Assembly (NCBI GenBank): GCA_003499925.1
Contig: DNRQ01000109.1
Span: 7,039-15,670, forward strand
Direction: 5' to 3'
Origin: Geobacter sp.
GTDB taxonomy: Bacteria > Desulfobacterota > Desulfuromonadia > Geobacterales > Geobacteraceae
Length of the DNA stretch: 8,632 bases
Shown piece after piece: positions 1 through 4,243 of this stretch. Each line of letters starts with the position of its first letter. Position 1 is the first letter of the stretch. Both the position numbers and the translations under genes were made by a program. The notes beneath the pieces were generated by a model. It was not told where the DNA came from, did not search any database, and was given only the letters and a program-made list of their open reading frames with translations.

Positions 1-462
1 CAGTTCCGGGTCGCCAAGGACGCGGCGGAAAGCGAGGAGCTCTGGCGGGTGCGCCGCCTGGTCTCGCCGTCGCTTCGCGACGTGAACCCGGACAAGTTCA
101 ACGAGGACATCGTGGTGCCCAGAAGCAAGGTCCCCGACGTGATCCGGCGCATAGAGCAGATCCAGAACCGCTACGACATCCCGATCGTCAACTTCGGCCA
201 CGCGGGGGACGGCAACATCCACGTGAACATCATGATCGACAAGTCGGTGGCCGGCCAGGAAGAGAAGGCGCACGAGGCGATCAAGGAGGTGTTCCAGGCG
301 GCGCTCGACCTGGGGGGGACCATGTCCGGCGAACACGGTGTCGGCCTCTCCAAGCAGCCCTTCATACCGATGGAGCTCTCCGCGGACCAGGTTGCGGCGA
401 TGCGCGCCATCAAGCACGCCCTGGACCCCAAGAACATACTGAACCCCGGGAAGATGTTTTAA
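1..462 (+). CDS. glcD: GlcD-type FAD-linked 2-hydroxyacid dehydrogenase, C-terminal part (5' end outside window)
   Basis: Frame 1 is open from the first base to TAA at 460-462, giving 153 residues; the FAD-binding PCMH half lies upstream of the window. What remains is the FAD-oxidase C-terminal domain: TEDVVVPRS-like NEDIVVPRS, then GHAGDGNIH (His codons at 199 and 220), then SGEHGVGLSK (Glu codon at 331), and the classic tail LDPKNILNPGKMF. In the related D-2-hydroxyglutarate dehydrogenases the two His and the Glu bind the metal that holds the substrate carboxylate, and all three are kept here. The enzyme probably oxidises D-lactate, glycolate or a similar 2-hydroxyacid to the 2-oxoacid. The following GlcF-type Fe-S gene is the expected electron-accepting partner. 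The exact substrate cannot be read from this fragment; glcD is used as a family symbol. Confidence 0.9.
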   Translation, partial: QFRVAKDAAESEELWRVRRLVSPSLRDVNPDKFNEDIVVPRSKVPDVIRRIEQIQNRYDIPIVNFGHAGDGNIHVNIMIDKSVAGQEEKAHEAIKEVFQAALDLGGTMSGEHGVGLSKQPFIPMELSADQVAAMRAIKHALDPKNILNPGKMF

Positions 463-465
463 AGG

Positions 466-493
466 CAATGGACAATGGATAATGGACAATTGA
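466..493. repeat. Four-copy heptanucleotide tandem repeat in the glcD-glcF spacer
   Basis: Starting three bases after the glcD stop, four 7-base units follow without a gap: CAATGGA twice, then TAATGGA and CAATTGA. The run then degrades. Heptad-period short tandem repeats are known from intergenic DNA of filamentous cyanobacteria (the STRR class), and similar tracts occur in spacers elsewhere; the link to a named family here is an inference. The last two units also form the left arm of the hairpin at 481-511. Confidence 0.7.
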
Positions 494-511
494 CAACGTC
501 AATCGTCCATT
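481..511 (+). promoter_or_regulatory. Near-perfect stem-loop just upstream of the glcF ribosome binding site
   Basis: The left arm at 481-494 (AATGGACAATTGAC) pairs with 498-511 across a 3-base loop, AAC. Thirteen of 14 positions pair; the one mismatch is A488 with C504. The hairpin ends two bases before the likely Shine-Dalgarno of glcF (AAGTGAG, 513-519). There is no T-tract after it, so it does not look like a terminator. It could tune mRNA stability or translation between glcD and glcF, or be a by-product of the repeat. The structure is seen directly; the function is inferred. Confidence 0.6.
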
Positions 512-523
512 GAAGTGAGACCG

Positions 524-1804
524 ATGACCAAGACGAAGATCGACCCGCTCAAGCGGGTGGAAGCAGAGATGAAGAAGTGCGTGAAATGCGGCGCCTGCCG
601 CGCCAACTGCCCCGCCTTCAGCGCGTTCGAGAGGGAGCCGGCAACGGCCCGCGGCAAGGTCGCCCTGGCCCAGCACGTCATGAAGGGGGACATCACGCTG
701 GACGACGGCACCTACAGCGCCATGTCCAAGTGCCTCCTCTGCGGCAGCTGCGTCGACAAGTGCCCGAACCAGGTCCCCACGGACGAGATCGTGATCGCGA
801 CCCGCGAGGCGCTGGCGCAAAGGCGCGGGCTCACCACCTTCCACAAGGCGGTGGGTCAGGTCATCAAGACCCGCAAACTCATGAACCTGGGGGCGCTCGC
901 CGCCTCGGTGCTCGGCCCGCTCTTCTTCAGGAAGGTCCCCGCCACCTCCGGACTCAGGCTCCGCTTCCCGATGCCTTTCCTGGGGGGGAGCCGCCACATC
1001 CCGCAGATCGCCAAGAAACCGTTCATGGCGCGCCACCCCGAGGTGATCGAGGGGGAGCCGGGGAAGCCGCGCATCGTCTTCTTCGTGGGGTGCATGACCA
1101 ACTTCGTCTACACGGAGATCGGCGAGGCGACCCTGGCGCTCTTCAAGGAGCTTGGCTGCACCGTGATCATCCCCGGGGAGCAGCAGTGCTGCGGCCTTCC
1201 CGGCATGTCGGGGGGGGACCTCGATACGGTGCGCGAACTGGCGGAAAGGAACCTGGAGGCCCTGGAGGGACACCGGGCCGACTACGTGATGACCGCCTGC
1301 GCCACCTGCGGGGGTGCCCTGCACAAGCTCTACCCGCTGGTGATAGGCAAGAGAAACCCCGAGCTGAAACAGCGGCTCCAGGCCCTGGCGGACAAGACGG
1401 TGGACGCCGCGGTCCTCTTGCAGAAGCTCGGGCTCGACCCGGAGCAGACCGGCGCGGGGGAGGCGCTGCGCGTCACCTACCACGACCCGTGCCACCACAG
1501 GACCGCCGGGATCGCCAAGGAGCCGCGCGCCCTGCTCAAGGGGACGCCGGGGATCGATCTGGTGGAGATGGAAGGGGCGGACCGCTGCTGCGGCCTGGGC
1601 GGGACCTTCAACGTCTACCACTACGAAAGCTCGCTCAAGATCAACGCCGGCAAGAGCGCCGCCATCCGGGCAACCGGTGCGGACGCCGTGGTCACCGGAT
1701 GCCCCGGCTGCATCATGCAGCTCTCCGACGGGCTGAAACAGGCCGGCGATAAAACGAGGGTATCGCACACCGTAGAGCTTCTGGCACGCAAAATCAGGCG
1801 CTGA
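524..1804 (+). CDS. glcF: GlcF-type iron-sulfur subunit (two [4Fe-4S] motifs plus two CCG domains)
   Basis: 426 residues. This is the electron-transfer partner of the GlcD-type flavoprotein upstream and should pass electrons from 2-hydroxyacid oxidation towards the quinone pool, as a cytoplasmic or membrane-associated protein. Two ferredoxin motifs come first: Cys19/22/25/29 (CVKCGACRANCP) and Cys70/73/76/80 (CLLCGSCVDKCP). Two cysteine-rich CCG domains follow. The first has Cys190, CCG at 222-223 and CATC at 259-262; the second has Cys323, CCG at 355-356 and CPGC at 393-396. This is the layout of GlcF and of HdrD/LutA-like proteins, and the length fits GlcF. I chose ATG 524 because AAGTGAG at 513-519 sits four bases before it. 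GTG 515 is in frame (429 residues) but its Shine-Dalgarno would have to lie inside the hairpin. No transmembrane helix is evident. An 8-G run at 1210-1217 lies within the reading frame. The GlcDF versus lactate dehydrogenase role is unresolved. Confidence 0.9.
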   Translation: MTKTKIDPLKRVEAEMKKCVKCGACRANCPAFSAFEREPATARGKVALAQHVMKGDITLDDGTYSAMSKCLLCGSCVDKCPNQVPTDEIVIATREALAQRRGLTTFHKAVGQVIKTRKLMNLGALAASVLGPLFFRKVPATSGLRLRFPMPFLGGSRHIPQIAKKPFMARHPEVIEGEPGKPRIVFFVGCMTNFVYTEIGEATLALFKELGCTVIIPGEQQCCGLPGMSGGDLDTVRELAERNLEALEGHRADYVMTACATCGGALHKLYPLVIGKRNPELKQRLQALADKTVDAAVLLQKLGLDPEQTGAGEALRVTYHDPCHHRTAGIAKEPRALLKGTPGIDLVEMEGADRCCGLGGTFNVYHYESSLKINAGKSAAIRATGADAVVTGCPGCIMQLSDGLKQAGDKTRVSHTVELLARKIRR

Positions 1805-1825
1805 CAGGGAGCTCCCTGTCGGCGC
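1798..1825 (+). terminator. Strong stem-loop spanning the glcF stop codon (possible 3' end)
   Basis: GACAGGGAGCTCCCTGTC at 1803-1820 is a perfect 18-base palindrome. Pairing continues outward to 1798-1809 with 1814-1825: 12 pairs, one of them U-G (1802 with 1821), around an AGCT loop. The TGA stop (1802-1804) is inside the left arm. There is no U-tract; AATTCCCC follows. It may therefore mark a processed or rho-dependent 3' end rather than a classical intrinsic terminator. Confidence 0.45.
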
Positions 1826-1902
1826 AATTCCCCAGCAGACCCTCCCTTCCCGCGCAACTAGCTGTTCATCCGCAATTTTCCGCGTATACGCAGTTTTTCT
1901 TA

Positions 1903-1931
1903 TTGACATTTGCCAAGCAAATCTTTATTTA
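1903..1931 (+). promoter_or_regulatory. Candidate sigma-70 type promoter for the carboxylase transcript
   Basis: A perfect -35 hexamer TTGACA (1903-1908) is followed after 17 bases by TATTTA (1926-1931), a weak -10 that matches TATAAT at three of six positions. The flanks are AT-rich. Transcription would start near 1938 and run into the carboxyltransferase operon. The -35 and spacing are convincing; the -10 is not strong, which would suit a regulated promoter. Confidence 0.5.
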
Positions 1932-1951
1932 CACTACGTACACTTTGCAAT
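1908..1951. promoter_or_regulatory. TTTGC dyad and repeat over the promoter: candidate operator
   Basis: ATTTGCCAAGCAAAT at 1908-1922 is an inverted repeat with 6-base arms and a CAA centre; it fills the spacer between the -35 and -10. A second element, ACTTTGCAAT, lies at 1942-1951, just after the expected start site, 35 bp from the first TTTGC. From memory, regulators of the ScfR/RamB/PrpR family (for example PccR of Rhodobacter, which controls propionyl-CoA carboxylase) bind motifs of the TTTGCAAA type. The site and position fit such a regulator, but neither copy is a perfect match and no regulator gene is in the window. Confidence 0.4.
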
Positions 1952-2154
1952 AAAACATCAGTTCTATTTCCCCGTTTGACAGCTTGTGCACGGTTAGCCG
2001 CGGGCCCGGCCTGCTCCGCGCCTGAAACTGCCTTCAAGCCGCTCGGCCTGTCAGAACTGCGTATCGAAAAAACGGGGTTTGCGGCCTCAGGTCCCAGCCC
2101 TAGTGCAGAACGCCTCTTCCGCCCAAGTGCCCCTTCTCGTTTCGTGCAGCATCT

Positions 2155-2166
2155 ACAAATATTTGT
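2155..2166. repeat. 12-bp perfect palindrome in the leader
   Basis: ACAAATATTTGT is a perfect palindrome in an otherwise GC-rich stretch. It could be a protein-binding site, but it lies some 215 bases after the candidate start site and no second promoter is visible near it. Function unknown. Confidence 0.4.
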
Positions 2167-2287
2167 CTCCCGCAGCAGGGCCGGGAAGACCTCCTCAAAC
2201 AGCGGTCACGAGTTTACGTTTTCGATAACTGCATGGGACACTCGAAGTGCAACAACTTTGTTCAATATCACAAACGGGAGGATGGCA

Positions 2288-2359
2288 ATGAGTTACGCGG
2301 CAAAAAAGTCTCAGATGAAAAATCCCAGCTACCGGAAGGATGGCCTCAATGTCAAATAA
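2288..2359 (+). CDS. Putative 23-residue small protein or leader peptide overlapping the carboxyltransferase start
   Basis: ATG 2288 is preceded by GGGAGG (2276-2281) at an ideal 6-base spacing. The frame then runs 23 codons to TAA at 2357-2359. The peptide begins MSYAAKKSQMKN and ends GLNVK; it is basic (five Lys, one Arg) with no hydrophobic segment, so it is not a membrane or signal peptide. An upstream in-frame ATG at 2282 touches the Shine-Dalgarno and is less likely. The ORF overlaps the carboxyltransferase start (ATG 2349) by 11 bases in another frame, and that gene's Shine-Dalgarno lies inside the ORF. This arrangement is typical of translational coupling. I do not recognise a family. 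It may be a real small protein, a coupling ORF, or chance. Confidence 0.45.
   Translation: MSYAAKKSQMKNPSYRKDGLNVK
2334..2339 (+). promoter_or_regulatory. Ribosome binding site that decides the carboxyltransferase start
   Basis: GGAAGG ends directly against the in-frame ATG at 2340, which is too close to be used well, but lies 9 bases before ATG 2349. It therefore favours the later start. The site is inside the small ORF at 2288-2359, so ribosomes finishing that ORF would pass over it. Confidence 0.55.
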
Positions 2360-4073
2360 AGCAATCAAGCCCTCACTGAAAAACCCCTTCGACGCGGCAG
2401 AGAAGGTCGAATTCAACATTCCCGGCGAGATCTCCCGCGCCACAGGCGGCTACGAGGAGGCGATGCAGGCGGGCCACGACCTGATCCAGCGCCCCATCAA
2501 GTCGGTCAGCATCGACCAGATCGAGAAGCAGCACTTCAAAAAGCGCATGACGGTCTGGGAGAGGATCCGCGTGCTCACCGAGGAGGAGCCCAACATCCTG
2601 TTCCAGAACTGGGGCAAGAACCTGGACGGCGCTTCGCTGGTGACCGGCATCCTGAACATCCACGGCCGCGACGTCGCCATCTACGGGCACGACTTCACCG
2701 TGCGCGCGGGCTCCGTGGACGCCACCAACGGCATCAAACTGGCCCGCCTCTTCTACATGGCGGGCGAGAAGGGGATCCCGGTCATCGGCATGAACGACTC
2801 CGCCGGCGCCTTCGTCCCCGCCGGGGTCGGTGGTCTGGACGGCTACGCCGAGGCGTTCACCGCGCTGAGAAAGATCAGCGGCGTGGTCCCGAGCATCATG
2901 TGCATGTTCGGCTTCAACGCCGGCGGCGGCTCCTACCTGCCGCGCCAGGGGAGCTTCGTGATCCAGCCCAAGGACACCTTCTTCGGCCTGACCGGCCCGG
3001 GGGTCGTGAAGAGCGTGCTCGGCGAGGACGTAACCCCCGAGGAACTGGGGGGACCCAACGTGCACGGCCAGTCGGGCGTTGCCGACCTGACCGTCGAGGA
3101 CGAGGTGGGGGCGCTCAGGACGGCGATCCAGCTCCTGAACTACCTGCCGGACAACAACTCGGTGATGGCGCACTACCAGAAGACCAGCGATCCCCTGGAC
3201 CGCAAGACCTGGGAGATCAACACGCTGCTCAAGAAGGCCTTCAACTCGCCGACCGGCTTCAACACGCCGTTCGACGTCTCGATCATCATCCAGCAGATCT
3301 GCGACCACGGCGATTACTTCGAGATGCAGCGCGACCGCGCCCGCAACGTGGTCACCGCCTTCGGTCGGCTCGGGGGGAACGTGGTCGGCTTCGTCGCCAA
3401 CAACTCGGCCGTCGACTCCGGCCAGATCGACTGCGACGCCGCCTACAAGATCGCCCGCTTCAACCGTTTCTGCAACATCTACAACATCCCGATGATCTTC
3501 ATGGAGGACACCACCGGTTTCCTCCCGGGTCGCGAGCAGGAGGCGCGCGGCATCGTCCAGGCAGGGCGCGCCATGCTCGACTCCATCGTCGACATCAGGA
3601 CGCCGCGCATCCTGCTGATCCTCAGGAACGCCTACGGCGGCGCCTACGCCTCCTACAACAACTACCCGACCGGCGCCGACCTGGTGCTGGCGCTCCCCAC
3701 CACCCGTCTCGCCGTCATGGGACCTGCGGGTAAGGAATTCGTCTACAAGGACGAGCTGAGAAAGCTCCGCACTTCCGTGATCGAGAGGGTGAAGCGCGGC
3801 ACCCAGGAGCGCATCGACGCCGGGGTGAAGCCGGAGGCGGCCAAGCTCGACGCCGAGAGGGAGGGCGCCGACTGGCTCAAGGCGGAGGAGGCGCTGCTCA
3901 ACACGCGCTACGAGAAGGAGCTGATGAACCCGAAAGAGGCGCTGAGCCTCGGCTCCATCTCCTCGCTGGTGATGCCGACCGACCTCAGAAAGGTGCTGGG
4001 CGAGAACCTGAACTTCTTCCTGCGCCACTACAAAGCCGGTCCGATGCAGGCCGTGCAAAGGGAGTTCCACTAA
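2349..4073 (+). CDS. Acyl-CoA carboxylase carboxyltransferase (propionyl-CoA carboxylase beta-like)
   Basis: 574 residues from ATG 2349, chosen on Shine-Dalgarno spacing; ATG 2340 would add three residues. The protein transfers CO2 from carboxybiotin to an acyl-CoA, probably propionyl-CoA, in the cytoplasm. The N-terminal crotonase-fold half has the oxyanion-hole region GFNAGGGSYLPRQ and the block TGPGVVKSVLGEDVTPEELG, then HGQSGVAD. The C-terminal half has EDTTGFLPGREQEARGI and NAYGGAYASYNNYPTGAD. Asp387 in EDTTGFLPG aligns with the Asp that in characterised PccB/AccB enzymes goes with acetyl/propionyl rather than longer substrates. The protein is longer than the usual 510-540 residues because of a charged helical stretch at about 465-520, after MGPAGKEFVYKDEL. 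The stop TAA overlaps an ATG at 4073, but the partner gene more likely starts at 4244. The methylmalonyl-CoA decarboxylase and transcarboxylase alternatives are less likely because a biotin carboxylase follows and no membrane decarboxylase subunit is seen. Confidence 0.88.
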   Translation: MSNKAIKPSLKNPFDAAEKVEFNIPGEISRATGGYEEAMQAGHDLIQRPIKSVSIDQIEKQHFKKRMTVWERIRVLTEEEPNILFQNWGKNLDGASLVTGILNIHGRDVAIYGHDFTVRAGSVDATNGIKLARLFYMAGEKGIPVIGMNDSAGAFVPAGVGGLDGYAEAFTALRKISGVVPSIMCMFGFNAGGGSYLPRQGSFVIQPKDTFFGLTGPGVVKSVLGEDVTPEELGGPNVHGQSGVADLTVEDEVGALRTAIQLLNYLPDNNSVMAHYQKTSDPLDRKTWEINTLLKKAFNSPTGFNTPFDVSIIIQQICDHGDYFEMQRDRARNVVTAFGRLGGNVVGFVANNSAVDSGQIDCDAAYKIARFNRFCNIYNIPMIFMEDTTGFLPGREQEARGIVQAGRAMLDSIVDIRTPRILLILRNAYGGAYASYNNYPTGADLVLALPTTRLAVMGPAGKEFVYKDELRKLRTSVIERVKRGTQERIDAGVKPEAAKLDAEREGADWLKAEEALLNTRYEKELMNPKEALSLGSISSLVMPTDLRKVLGENLNFFLRHYKAGPMQAVQREFH

Positions 4074-4089
4074 TGGCGACTACGGATTT

Positions 4090-4103
4090 GGGACTGGGGA
4101 CTG
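4090..4103. repeat. Two-copy heptad tandem repeat GGGACTG
   Basis: GGGACTG is repeated exactly twice. The phase-shifted unit ACTGGGG is the complement of CCCCAGT, a unit I recall from cyanobacterial STRR heptad repeats. It is short and could be chance, but a second, unrelated heptad run occurs at 466-493 in another spacer of the same window. Confidence 0.45.
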
Positions 4104-4174
4104 CAGAGGGCGCCGGCTTTACTTCCGATCTCCCTGCAGCAATGGGGGATCGCAAAGCGGACCGGCAGACCGGC

Positions 4175-4192
4175 GCCGGGTTTCACCCCGGC
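4175..4192 (+). promoter_or_regulatory. GC-rich stem-loop upstream of the biotin carboxylase gene
   Basis: GCCGGG (4175-4180) pairs with CCCGGC (4187-4192) across a TTTCAC loop. It sits between the two CAAAGCGG copies. There is no U-tract, so a terminator is unlikely; a stability or processing element is possible. Confidence 0.35.
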
Positions 4193-4243
4193 CAAAGCGG
4201 CCGCCCCTCGCTGGTACTATCTAATGTAACGGAGATTAAACCG

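Larger units (their letters stand above)
1826..2287. other. Gene-free upstream region and long leader before the carboxylase genes
   Basis: About 460 bases without a gene I can support. The first part (about 1870-1960) is markedly AT-rich against the GC-rich background. It holds the 10-bp palindrome GCGTATACGC (1882-1891), the promoter-like sequence at 1903-1931 and the TTTGC elements. The remainder (about 1960-2275) would be a 5' leader of roughly 330-350 nt if transcription starts near 1938. A + frame is open from ATG 1910 to 2359, but its start lies inside the promoter, it has no Shine-Dalgarno, and its composition is unlike a protein domain. I found no cobalamin, GEMM or other riboswitch core by eye. 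Confidence 0.6.
4074..4243. other. Spacer between the carboxyltransferase and biotin carboxylase genes
   Basis: 170 bases. The downstream frame happens to stay open back to ATG 4073, adding 57 codons, but this stretch lacks domain-like sequence and carries tandem repeats and GC-rich inverted repeats. A clear Shine-Dalgarno (GGAG, 4231-4234) appears only at its end, nine bases before ATG 4244. CAAAGCGG occurs twice, at 4153-4160 and 4193-4200, flanking the hairpin at 4175-4192. I read it as a non-coding intra-operon spacer. Confidence 0.6.

Noticed and set aside
1784..1800. TGGCACGC near the glcF end, resembling a sigma-54 -24 element
   Set aside because: No TTGC-like -12 element at the required spacing, and it is within coding sequence.
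410..1909. 499-codon open frame on the - strand opposite glcF
   Set aside because: Antisense shadow of a high-GC gene; the + strand carries clear iron-sulfur motifs through the same bases.
1976..1981. Second TTGACA in the intergenic region
   Set aside because: At 16-18 bases downstream there is only GC-rich sequence (CGCGGG), so no -10 element.
2235..2251. Possible sigma-54 promoter (GGGACACTCGAAGTGC) upstream of the small ORF
   Set aside because: The GG and GC elements are 11 rather than 10 bases apart and the flanks fit the consensus poorly.
1910..2359. 149-codon open frame on the + strand running through the intergenic region into the small ORF
   Set aside because: Its ATG lies within the candidate promoter, there is no ribosome binding site, and the Ser/Pro/Ala/Arg-rich translation shows no domain. 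Only the last 23 codons have a credible start.
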